In this document: in pieces, positions 1 through 6,114 of the stretch
How positions within the stretch are numbered: position 1 is the stretch's first letter
How the letters are laid out: every line of letters starts with the position of its first letter
Assembly: GCA_023254815.1 (NCBI GenBank)
Contig: JALRKI010000091.1
Location: 1 to 8,499 of the forward strand
Reading direction: 5' to 3'
Length of the DNA stretch: 8,499 nt
DNA from: Flavobacteriaceae bacterium
Lineage (GTDB): Bacteria; Bacteroidota; Bacteroidia; Flavobacteriales; Flavobacteriaceae
Made by a program: the position numbers and the translations under genes
The notes under the pieces: generated by a model
Database searches by the model: none
What the model saw: the letters and a program-made list of their open reading frames with translations, nothing else
What the model was told of the DNA's origin: nothing

Positions 1-412
1 GAGTTATATCACTCCAGGAATGCCATTGATTTACTCGGGTCAAGAATATGACTTATCGCATCGATTGTTGTTTTTTGAAAAAGATTCAATACCAAAAACT
101 AAAGGGAAAGTCTGGCCAGTTTTGGAAAAATTAGCAAAATTAAAAATGACTCACCCTGCTTTGAACGGAGGTAAAAATGCGGCATCTTACGACATTCAAA
201 ATTCTGGGAATCCAAATGTTCTTGTTCTGAATAGATATAAAGATAGCGACTCAATTGTTTTTGTCATGAATGTGTCAAAGGATGTCCAGACTTTTAATGC
301 AATCAAGGCAGGAAATTATAATGATGCCATGTCAGATCAATCATATACCAGCGATGGAACGACACAGTTGAGCTTGCCGCCTTGGACCTATCACATTTAC
401 ATCAAAAATTGA
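1..412 (+). CDS. GH13 alpha-amylase-family protein, C-terminal fragment
   Basis: This is the 3' end of a gene whose start lies left of the window. The frame is open from base 2 to the TGA at 410-412. The first visible residues, TPGMPLIYSGQEY, match the segment near the end of the GH13 (beta/alpha)8 barrel (consensus G-x-P-L-I-Y-x-G-Q-E), which follows the last catalytic region. The remaining ~110 residues, including VLVLNRYKDSDSIVFVMN, fit the all-beta domain C that closes GH13 enzymes. The family hydrolyses or rearranges alpha-glucosidic bonds in starch or glycogen-like glucans. The catalytic Asp/Glu/Asp residues and any signal peptide are outside the window, so substrate and location cannot be judged. 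An internal ATG at 20 lies inside the barrel motif and is not a real start. The family call is firm; the exact enzyme is not. Confidence 0.85.
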   Translation, partial: SYITPGMPLIYSGQEYDLSHRLLFFEKDSIPKTKGKVWPVLEKLAKLKMTHPALNGGKNAASYDIQNSGNPNVLVLNRYKDSDSIVFVMNVSKDVQTFNAIKAGNYNDAMSDQSYTSDGTTQLSLPPWTYHIYIKN

Positions 413-419
413 ACTTTTT

Positions 420-447
420 AAGCGCCTCGTTAGAGGCGCTTTTTTTT
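420..447 (+). terminator. Intrinsic terminator after the amylase gene
   Basis: A perfect 9-bp stem, AAGCGCCTC (420-428) and GAGGCGCTT (433-441), with a 4-base GTTA loop, is followed directly by a T-run to 447. It starts 8 bases after the amylase stop codon. On the opposite strand the hairpin is followed by A residues, so it should work mainly for the plus-strand gene, although it lies just beyond the stop codon of the convergent membrane-protein gene. Confidence 0.93.
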
Positions 448-451
448 GGAA

Positions 452-880
452 TTAGTCAGACGATGAACTGTCAAAAGAGCGATAAACGACTCCAACTAAT
501 GCCCCCATTACCAGATAATAGAAGACATTAATAACAGCATCGTAAAAAGCACCAGTAGCATCCATGAGGTTGGTCATGCTGTAGCTAATCAAGGCGTAGG
601 AAATTCCGAACAATGAGATTAAGAAACCGTAAGTAAGACCACTGCCTATACCATGTTTCTTCGATGAAAACTTGCCATAGATGGTTGAGAAGGCAAATGC
701 GGTAACGGCACAGGCTGCTAACATTAAAAGCATATCAGGCTCAAATTTATCTACGTTCATTGCAGAACCTTTGTGATCCTTAAAAAGAGGATTACCAATG
801 ACGTCCCAAAGCAGATAGCCTCCCAAATAGGCCCAAATGGTAGCAATTAATGTCGAAATGATGTTGGGTTTAGAAAACAT
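452..880 (-). CDS. Small four-helix membrane protein of unknown function
   Basis: This encodes 142 residues with no family I can name with confidence. Hydrophobic stretches at about residues 8-29, 50-68, 80-102 and 112-134 suggest four transmembrane helices. A polar loop (about 31-48, containing NPLFKDHKG) joins helices 1 and 2, and the C-terminus is a short Ser/Asp tail (SSSSD). The third helix carries GLTYGFLISLFGISYALI, a glycine-containing pattern seen in small DUF1761-like membrane proteins of Bacteroidota; that likeness is from memory and weak. No catalytic motif or signal peptide is visible. The gene stands alone, convergent with the amylase gene and divergent from the mevalonate operon. 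The ATG at 878-880 is preceded at a suitable distance by a TATATTTG element, and no upstream extension looks coding. Confidence 0.75.
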   Translation of the reverse strand: MFSKPNIISTLIATIWAYLGGYLLWDVIGNPLFKDHKGSAMNVDKFEPDMLLMLAACAVTAFAFSTIYGKFSSKKHGIGSGLTYGFLISLFGISYALISYSMTNLMDATGAFYDAVINVFYYLVMGALVGVVYRSFDSSSSD

Positions 881-897
881 AAAAAGTAGATTTAAGG

Positions 898-909
898 GGT
901 TAATTAACC
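898..909. promoter_or_regulatory. 12-bp perfect palindrome, possible operator
   Basis: GGTTAATTAACC is its own reverse complement. It sits in the divergent intergenic region, just downstream of and touching the minus-strand TATATTTG element (909-916), where a dimeric regulator could block transcription of the membrane-protein gene. It is AT-rich and short, so chance is a real alternative. Confidence 0.25.
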
Positions 910-916
910 AAATATA
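909..916 (-). promoter_or_regulatory. Candidate -7 element (TATATTTG) for the membrane-protein gene
   Basis: Read on the minus strand, 916 to 909 gives TATATTTG, a full match to the Bacteroidota -7 consensus TAnnTTTG. It ends 28 bases upstream of the ATG at 880, which would leave a leader of roughly 20 bases. No TTG lies 17-23 bases upstream of it, so only the -7 half is supported. Confidence 0.45.
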
Positions 917-1007
917 AAAAATATTCCATAATGATTTGTTGTTTTATTTTGACGTTCAGCGGATTACATTCTTGTTGTCCGCACACTTTTTCAATGGTTG
1001 GAAATAC

Positions 1008-1015
1008 TATCTTTG
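1008..1015 (+). promoter_or_regulatory. Candidate -7 element (TATCTTTG) for the mevalonate operon
   Basis: TATCTTTG matches TAnnTTTG exactly and ends only 4 bases before the ATG at 1020. Transcription from it would begin at or within a base or two of the start codon, giving a leaderless message. No TTG sits at the usual 17-23 base spacing; the nearest upstream (975-977) is 30 bases away. The promoter call is therefore moderate. Confidence 0.4.
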
Positions 1016-1019
1016 CGGC

Positions 1020-2120
1020 ATGATATCAGAACAATTCTTTTTGCCGAAATATGAGCCGAAAGTTCCTCAAAGTCAAACAGTAATTTGGTCAGCTCCGAGT
1101 AACATAGCTTTGGTGAAGTATTGGGGAAAGAAACCTGTTCAGCTGCCAGCAAACGCCTCAGTTAGCTTTACACTATCCAATTGTAAAACAATAACCGAAG
1201 TGACTTTTTCGGCTAAAAAACAGAAAAACCAACTGTACTCATTTGATATTCTGGTCGACGAGGTTTACAAAGAATCATTCCGTCCTAAAATTGAATCTTT
1301 CTTTGATAAGGCTCAAGAATATCTGCCATTTCTTTCGTTGGGTCATTTTCAAATTCGCACTACAAACACTTTCCCACACAGCTCGGGTATTGCCTCAAGT
1401 GCTAGCGGTATGGCTGCACTGGCGCTTTGTCTTATGTCAATTGAAAAAAGTATAGACCCAACTATTTCCGAAGATTTTTTTCTTGCCAAGGCGTCCTTTT
1501 TGGCTCGGCTGGGCTCTGGTAGTGCTTGTCGAAGCATAGAGGGTTCTATAGTAGCATGGGGAAGCCATCCTGCGGTTCCCAACAGTTCTGATCTGTTCGG
1601 TGTAGCTCTAAATCGGCCCTGGCACGTGTTTTTTGAAAAGTATCAGGACACCATCTTGATTGTTGAAGAGGGTCAAAAACAGGTCAGCAGCTCAACAGGC
1701 CATGAGTTGATGCATAACCATCCTTTTGGTCAGCAGAGATTTGAGCAAGCCCAATCAAATTTATCCCACCTCATAACAGCAATGACCCAAGGAGACTTGG
1801 ATGAATTTATTACAATTGTGGAATCCGAGGCTTTGACATTGCACGCTATGATGATGACCAGTAATCCTGCCTATTTGCTGATGCAACCTGCCACCTTATC
1901 AATTATTAAGGCTGTATGGGATTTTAGGAAATCAACTCAAATACCCCTCTGTTTTACTTTGGATGCAGGAGCAAATGTTCATCTACTTTACCCAAAAAGT
2001 GCTAAATCAGAAGTTTTGGCATTTATTGAGGAAGAATTGGTAGTATATTGTGAAAACGGTCGCTATATTTGTGATGAAGTGGGCGAGGGCTCAATTCGAT
2101 TAAATGATTATCCCAATTAA
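1020..2120 (+). CDS. mvaD: Diphosphomevalonate decarboxylase
   Basis: This 366-residue GHMP-superfamily enzyme converts mevalonate 5-diphosphate to isopentenyl diphosphate with ATP, the last step of the classical mevalonate pathway, in the cytoplasm. Visible signatures are NIALVKYWGKK (28-38), containing the conserved active-site lysine region; the phosphate-binding loop HSSGIASSASG (120-130); ARLGSGSACRS (162-172) with the conserved arginines; and TLDAGANVH (313-321) with the catalytic aspartate (D315). All the residues expected of a true decarboxylase appear to be kept. The ATG at 1020 was chosen over an in-frame TTG at 936 because the extra 28 residues are hydrophobic and unlike the family, while MISEQ leads straight into the normal N-terminus. 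The stop codon overlaps the next gene's ATG by one base (TAATG), which suggests translational coupling. Length is normal for bacterial members. Confidence 0.95.
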   Translation: MISEQFFLPKYEPKVPQSQTVIWSAPSNIALVKYWGKKPVQLPANASVSFTLSNCKTITEVTFSAKKQKNQLYSFDILVDEVYKESFRPKIESFFDKAQEYLPFLSLGHFQIRTTNTFPHSSGIASSASGMAALALCLMSIEKSIDPTISEDFFLAKASFLARLGSGSACRSIEGSIVAWGSHPAVPNSSDLFGVALNRPWHVFFEKYQDTILIVEEGQKQVSSSTGHELMHNHPFGQQRFEQAQSNLSHLITAMTQGDLDEFITIVESEALTLHAMMMTSNPAYLLMQPATLSIIKAVWDFRKSTQIPLCFTLDAGANVHLLYPKSAKSEVLAFIEEELVVYCENGRYICDEVGEGSIRLNDYPN

Positions 2121-3046
2121 TGAGAGGGCCATTATTTTACGCCAAAATTTTACTCTTTGGAGAATATGGTATCATTAAAGATTCCAAGGGTCTATCCATT
2201 CCTTATAATCATTTTAAAGGAGGTTTAAAGAACTTCCCAAATTCCTCAGCCGAAGCCGAAGTGTCGAATAAAGAGATTTTAAAATTCTCTAATTACCTAA
2301 GAACTTTGGATCCCAGTTTAGTGCAATTCGATTTCGAAAAATTAGAGTTGGATTTGAAAAACGGTCTCCATTTTGATTCTTCAATTCCTCAGGGCTATGG
2401 CGTAGGAAGCAGTGGCGCTTTGGTAGCGGCCATTTATGATAGATACGCAAAGGAAAAAATTACCGTTCTAGAGCATTTAACAAGGGAAAAGCTTCTGGCT
2501 CTCAAAGAGGTTTTTGCGGCAATGGAGTCCCATTTTCATGGCAATTCATCTGGGCTGGATCCTCTAAACAGCTATTTGAGTTTGCCCATTTTGATTCATT
2601 CAAAGACTCATATTACCCCTACCGGAATTCCTAATCAGGGTATTGGAAAACGAGCCGTTTTTTTATTGGACAGCGGCATTGCAGGCGAAACTGCACCTAT
2701 GGTCAAAATTTTCTTGGACAACATGAAGGAGACGGCTTTTCAAAACATGCTCCAAAACAAATTCATCAAATTGACAGATGCTTGCGTCGATGATTTTTTG
2801 TCAGGAAATATCAAAGGTCTGTTCAAAAATACCAAGTCACTGTCAAAGGTCGTTTTAGGACATTTTAAGCCCATGATTCCTGCTCAGTTCCAACAGTTGT
2901 GGAAACAGGGCATCCAAACCAATGACTATTATCTTAAACTTTGCGGCTCGGGCGGTGGAGGATATTTTTTAGGGTTTACTGAGGACATTGATCGCGCTAA
3001 GCTTCGACTTAAAGACTATAGGATAGAGGTCGTGTACCAATTCTAA
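2120..3046 (+). CDS. mvk: Mevalonate kinase (GHMP kinase)
   Basis: This 308-residue GHMP kinase probably phosphorylates mevalonate to mevalonate 5-phosphate in the cytoplasm. The three GHMP motifs are present in order: AKILLFGEYGII (8-19), the ATP-binding loop GYGVGSSGALVAA (92-104), and the C-terminal LCGSGGGGYFLGF (274-286). GNSSGLDPLNSY (141-152) corresponds to the segment carrying the catalytic aspartate (D147) in mevalonate kinases, and E136 lies in the expected metal-binding region. The ATG at 2120-2122 shares its A with the preceding TAA, so expression should be coupled to the decarboxylase gene. The N-terminus is compact but within the family range. Phosphomevalonate kinase cannot be excluded from sequence alone, but the SGxD segment and the operon position favour mevalonate kinase. 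No separate phosphomevalonate kinase gene is in the window. Confidence 0.88.
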   Translation: MRGPLFYAKILLFGEYGIIKDSKGLSIPYNHFKGGLKNFPNSSAEAEVSNKEILKFSNYLRTLDPSLVQFDFEKLELDLKNGLHFDSSIPQGYGVGSSGALVAAIYDRYAKEKITVLEHLTREKLLALKEVFAAMESHFHGNSSGLDPLNSYLSLPILIHSKTHITPTGIPNQGIGKRAVFLLDSGIAGETAPMVKIFLDNMKETAFQNMLQNKFIKLTDACVDDFLSGNIKGLFKNTKSLSKVVLGHFKPMIPAQFQQLWKQGIQTNDYYLKLCGSGGGGYFLGFTEDIDRAKLRLKDYRIEVVYQF

Positions 3047-3057
3047 ACTTCTTTGGC

Positions 3058-3945
3058 ATGTCACAGAACCGTCCTCATGTGCTGCTAAAATTTTTCAGTC
3101 TTTTTTCTGTAGTAAGAGGTTATAACATTTTGTTGTTGGCTGTAGCCCAATATTTGGCAGCAATTTACATGCTCAACGGGTCAAAAAGCTTGAGGGCAGT
3201 ATTCTTTGATTATCAATTATTATTCATTGTGTTGTCTTCGGCAACATCTATCGCGGCTGGTTATATTTTCAACAATTTTTACGACCGCAAAAAGGACTTT
3301 ATCAATCGTCCTGAAAAGGCCCTGATTGACAGCATGGTGAGTGATCGGACCAAATTGTTGGTCGTGACTATTACTTCTGCTTTGGCCTTAGGACTTGCAT
3401 CTTTAGTGTCCTATCGTGCATTCCTATTTTTTGGAGTCTATATTTTTGTCATGTGCCTATATTCTTCCTTTTTGAGAAGATTTACCATTTTGAGTAACAT
3501 TGTATCGGCGCTATTGGTCGTAACCCCATTTTTGGCGATAACTATTTACAACCGAACTTTTGATGCTGTGATATTCGTTCAAGCATTTTTTTTATTGCTT
3601 GTACTTTTAGCAAAAAAAATTGCAAAGGATTTAAAAAGTATTCAAGGTGATATAGCCGCAAATGTGCAGACTATTCCAGTGCGTTATGGTATTCAGCCTA
3701 GTAAGATCTTCTTTTACTCCTTGCTTTTACTTGCTACTGCGGTTGGGATTTTTATTGTAGTTCATTTTTCTATTGGCAATATGATTTATTTCTTCATCCT
3801 GAGCATTATAATAGCTTTGACTCTAGGTGTCTTAATGATCAGAGCAACAACTAGCAGACATTTTTGGTTAATTGACAATGCTTTCAAAATGTGGATTATT
3901 ATAGGGGTGTGCAGCCTGGCCTTGTTTGATGCTGTCATAAGATAG
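3058..3945 (+). CDS. UbiA-family membrane prenyltransferase
   Basis: This 295-residue polytopic membrane protein should transfer a prenyl chain from a prenyl diphosphate to an acceptor in the cytoplasmic membrane. About eight or nine hydrophobic segments run from residue 20 to 292. The first aspartate-rich motif is NNFYDRKKDFINRPEK (72-87); the usual NDxxDxxxD has Asn at its second position (N73), while D76 and D80 are kept. The second motif is KDLKSIQGDIAANVQTIPVRYG (190-211, key residues D191 and D198), with Ser194 where many relatives have Asp. Homologues are often labelled geranylgeranylglycerol-phosphate geranylgeranyltransferase, but the acceptor here is unknown, and menaquinone, heme O or archaeal-type lipid roles are not shown by context. 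The gene begins 11 bases after the mevalonate kinase stop, so it is co-transcribed with the enzymes that supply its prenyl donor. The ATG at 3058 is the first plausible start. Confidence 0.88.
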   Translation: MSQNRPHVLLKFFSLFSVVRGYNILLLAVAQYLAAIYMLNGSKSLRAVFFDYQLLFIVLSSATSIAAGYIFNNFYDRKKDFINRPEKALIDSMVSDRTKLLVVTITSALALGLASLVSYRAFLFFGVYIFVMCLYSSFLRRFTILSNIVSALLVVTPFLAITIYNRTFDAVIFVQAFFLLLVLLAKKIAKDLKSIQGDIAANVQTIPVRYGIQPSKIFFYSLLLLATAVGIFIVVHFSIGNMIYFFILSIIIALTLGVLMIRATTSRHFWLIDNAFKMWIIIGVCSLALFDAVIR

Positions 3946-3956
3946 AAAAGATTCAA

Positions 3957-3989
3957 TTTGATTTTACATCGGCGGAATGCTTACCTTTG
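3957..3989 (+). promoter_or_regulatory. Bacteroidota-type promoter for the RluB-like gene
   Basis: TTTG at 3957-3960 and TACCTTTG at 3982-3989 are separated by 21 bases, matching the Bacteroidota -33/-7 pattern (TTTG or TTG, 17-23 bases, TAnnTTTG). Transcription would start near 3994-3997, about 10 bases before the ATG at 4006. This is the best promoter in the window and implies that the downstream gene can be expressed independently of the isoprenoid operon. Confidence 0.7.
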
Positions 3990-4005
3990 TCGCCAAATTA
4001 GCATC

Positions 4006-4782
4006 ATGCCTGACGCCAGAAAACCAATACAACGTACTAAGAAGAAAGCAGTTAAAAAGCAATCTAATTCCGCAAACGACGGCACAATAAGATTGAACAA
4101 ATACATTGCAAACTCTGGAATGTGTTCTCGTCGTGAGGCAGACATGCATATTTCAATTGGAAGCATTACTGTTAATGGCAAGGTAATCGTAGAAATGGGT
4201 TACAAAGTAAAACCAGAAGATGAGGTGCGTTTCGATGGTGCGAGAGTGCAACCAGAAAAAAGAATGTACATCCTTTTAAACAAACCCAAAGGATTTGCCA
4301 CAACGACAAGTGATGCCAAGGGAAAAACAGTGATGGATTTGTTGGCCAACGCAGGCACTGGTCTCCGTCCAGTTGGTCGTTTAGGACGCAATTCAACAGG
4401 TCTATTGCTTTTTACGAATGACGATGTGGTCATGCAAAAGTTTACTAATTCCAAACGAGGGGTCGATCGATTATTTCAAGTTCGTTTGGATAAAAACCTA
4501 ACTTTCGAACATTTGAAAGCGATCAAAGAGGGCGTCAAAATTGAAGGTGACATCATTCAGGTGAGTGATATTTCTTATATCAAAGGAGCCCCAAAAAATG
4601 AGATAGGTGTGAAAATTAAAAACACTGGGAATGGCGTGTTGCGTAAGTTGTTTGATCACTTCAAATATGATTTAATTAAAGTGGACTGTGTGATGATTGG
4701 AGAATTGACCAAAAAGGATCTTCCCAGAAGTCGTTGGAGAAATTTGACTCAGTTAGAGATTAACAATATCATGATGATGTAG
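4006..4782 (+). CDS. RsuA/RluB-family pseudouridine synthase homologue, catalytic residues lost
   Basis: This encodes 258 residues. A lysine-rich N-terminal tail (5-19) precedes an S4 RNA-binding domain (about 28-78, beginning IRLNKYIANSGMCSRREAD) and a complete RsuA/RluB-type synthase fold (about 86-257, starting YILLNKPKG). Active family members isomerise a uridine in rRNA using an Asp in GRLDxxTxGLL. Here that segment reads GRLGRNSTGLLL, with Gly127 (codon GGA, 4384-4386) in the aspartate position. The usual tyrosine of the KxYxV strand is Phe157 (RLFQV). The RNRQxRR segment has become GNGVLRK (208-214), and a later conserved Arg is Cys228. The fold-forming and RNA-binding parts are intact and the frame is unbroken, so the product probably binds RNA without isomerising uridine (inference). 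The ATG at 4006 was preferred to an in-frame TTG at 3958 because it follows a good promoter and matches the usual tail. The gene overlaps the convergent glycosyltransferase gene by 14 bases. Confidence 0.88.
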   Translation: MPDARKPIQRTKKKAVKKQSNSANDGTIRLNKYIANSGMCSRREADMHISIGSITVNGKVIVEMGYKVKPEDEVRFDGARVQPEKRMYILLNKPKGFATTTSDAKGKTVMDLLANAGTGLRPVGRLGRNSTGLLLFTNDDVVMQKFTNSKRGVDRLFQVRLDKNLTFEHLKAIKEGVKIEGDIIQVSDISYIKGAPKNEIGVKIKNTGNGVLRKLFDHFKYDLIKVDCVMIGELTKKDLPRSRWRNLTQLEINNIMMM

Positions 4783-6103
4783 TTCTGAGTCTTTTCAGTT
4801 CCCATCCCAATATTCCAAAAACAGGAATGTACTCCAAGACTAATATCCACGGTATTTCTCGAACAATAGGCTGTGAGTAGGCGGTGTAACTCAATACAAT
4901 CATCAGACTCCAAAGAATCATATATTTGAATTCAGTGAAGAGACTTAGCAGCAATGGCAAGGCCAGATACCAAGGGTGAACCGTGGTGGTAGTCCATAAG
5001 TAAAGTGAGCACACCCCAAGTGCTGCAGCGATTAAGTTGCCTAGACTCTTTGTTTTTCTGAATACAGCCAGATACGTTACTACAAGGAGAACAATTGCTG
5101 AAAACAGACTGCTGATTTGAACGATGAGATTCTTTCCACTAATCCAACGTCCGGCTTCTTGCGCCAAGTTGAATATGCTCGCATTGAATTCAAAATTTTT
5201 GAACCACAATCCAATACTGTCAGTGAGGTTTTCCACCATTATTTGATTGTAAAAGGGCAAAAAGCCAATCAATACAATTACCGTTACCATTGAAACATAT
5301 TTGAGGCCATTTTTCCAACCCAAGAATGACCAAAATAGAGGCAATAGCATTAACGGAATCAGTTTGGTTTGAACAGATGCTGCAAGGGCAACTGCTGACC
5401 ATATCCATTGATTTTTGCTGAGAAAGTAAACCGCAAGTATTACTCCAAAAGCCATAACCCCGTCAAAATGAAGATTACCTGTCAACTCAATAATCACTAA
5501 TGGGTTTAATGTCCAGAGAAGTATTTTTTCTTTTTTTAATCCTAGAGTTGTCAAAAGGGAACAGCCAATTAAAGCAATGCCAATTTCTGAAAGCAAAATG
5601 ACAAGCCTCATGGCCATGGCACTGAGCAATACATGACCCTGACCAATCCATACGGAGAGGGCAAAAATAGCTTGATTGAGAGGGGGGTAGTTAGAGTAGT
5701 GTCTGGCACTTAACCCACCCATACCTTCGTGTAATACCGACATTTCGGGCATAAAAAAATGGGGGTCTTGAATCAGAGCGTCAGGCTTATAACTGTATGG
5801 ATTAATGCCCTGAAGAACAAGATTGCCATCCCATATAAATCTGAAAAAATCTTGTGATAAGAAAGGTGTTGACCACAGAAAAAGCAGCCTAAAAAGCACC
5901 CCAATAACAAGCAATTGATTGAGCGAAAAATTTGAATATTGATAGGTAAAAAGTCCCAGTAGAAAAAGAAATCCATAGCTGCATAAAAGCAGAACTGTTT
6001 GACTTCGATCTATAAAATAGGCAAGGAAGACATAGATGGATGCAGACAGCAGTATGGCCGTAAAGTGTGTGTACTTGTTTCTAAAAATATAATTCGTCGC
6101 CAT
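4769..6103 (-). CDS. GT-C-type polytopic glycosyltransferase (GT87/mannosyltransferase-like)
   Basis: This 444-residue membrane protein has roughly eleven to thirteen hydrophobic segments and no cleavable signal. The loop after the second or third helix carries SQDFFRFIWDG (83-93) followed by GINPY (99-103). This is the pattern of GT-C enzymes, in which an acidic residue (probably D85) helps catalysis on the outer face of the membrane. Other family-like marks are NYPPLNQ (138-144), NLHFDG (210-215), TKLIPL (246-251) and HPWYLALP (376-383). Such enzymes use polyprenyl-phosphate sugars as donors, in keeping with the upstream polyprenyl-phosphate-type GT2 gene. Sugar and acceptor are unknown; mannosyltransferase is a common database label, not a demonstrated activity here. 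It is the last gene of the minus-strand operon, 11 bases after the large GT2 gene, and its 3' end overlaps the convergent RluB-like gene. Confidence 0.83.
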   Translation of the reverse strand: MATNYIFRNKYTHFTAILLSASIYVFLAYFIDRSQTVLLLCSYGFLFLLGLFTYQYSNFSLNQLLVIGVLFRLLFLWSTPFLSQDFFRFIWDGNLVLQGINPYSYKPDALIQDPHFFMPEMSVLHEGMGGLSARHYSNYPPLNQAIFALSVWIGQGHVLLSAMAMRLVILLSEIGIALIGCSLLTTLGLKKEKILLWTLNPLVIIELTGNLHFDGVMAFGVILAVYFLSKNQWIWSAVALAASVQTKLIPLMLLPLFWSFLGWKNGLKYVSMVTVIVLIGFLPFYNQIMVENLTDSIGLWFKNFEFNASIFNLAQEAGRWISGKNLIVQISSLFSAIVLLVVTYLAVFRKTKSLGNLIAAALGVCSLYLWTTTTVHPWYLALPLLLSLFTEFKYMILWSLMIVLSYTAYSQPIVREIPWILVLEYIPVFGILGWELKRLRTTSS

Positions 6104-6114
6104 AAGGGCGCGAT

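Noticed and set aside
420..447. Bidirectional terminator serving both convergent genes
   Set aside because: On the minus strand the hairpin is followed by A residues, not a T-run, so function there is not supported.
936..1019. TTG-initiated 28-residue extension of the decarboxylase
   Set aside because: The extension is hydrophobic, unlike the family, and the ATG at 1020 gives a normal N-terminus right after a promoter-like element.
1349..1582. Minus-strand open frame opposite the decarboxylase gene
   Set aside because: It mirrors the conserved GHMP loop and SGSACRS regions, so its openness is explained by the sense gene.
3958..4005. TTG-initiated extension of the RluB-like protein
   Set aside because: It would overlap the promoter elements at 3957-3989; the ATG at 4006 starts a typical basic tail.
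3964..4454. Several overlapping minus-strand open frames opposite the RluB-like gene
   Set aside because: They lie antisense to a gene with clear domain motifs, show no recognisable protein features, and look like frame shadows.
4006..4782. Pseudogene call for the RluB-like gene
   Set aside because: The frame, S4 domain, overall fold pattern, length and promoter are all intact; only active-site positions differ, which fits repurposing better than decay.
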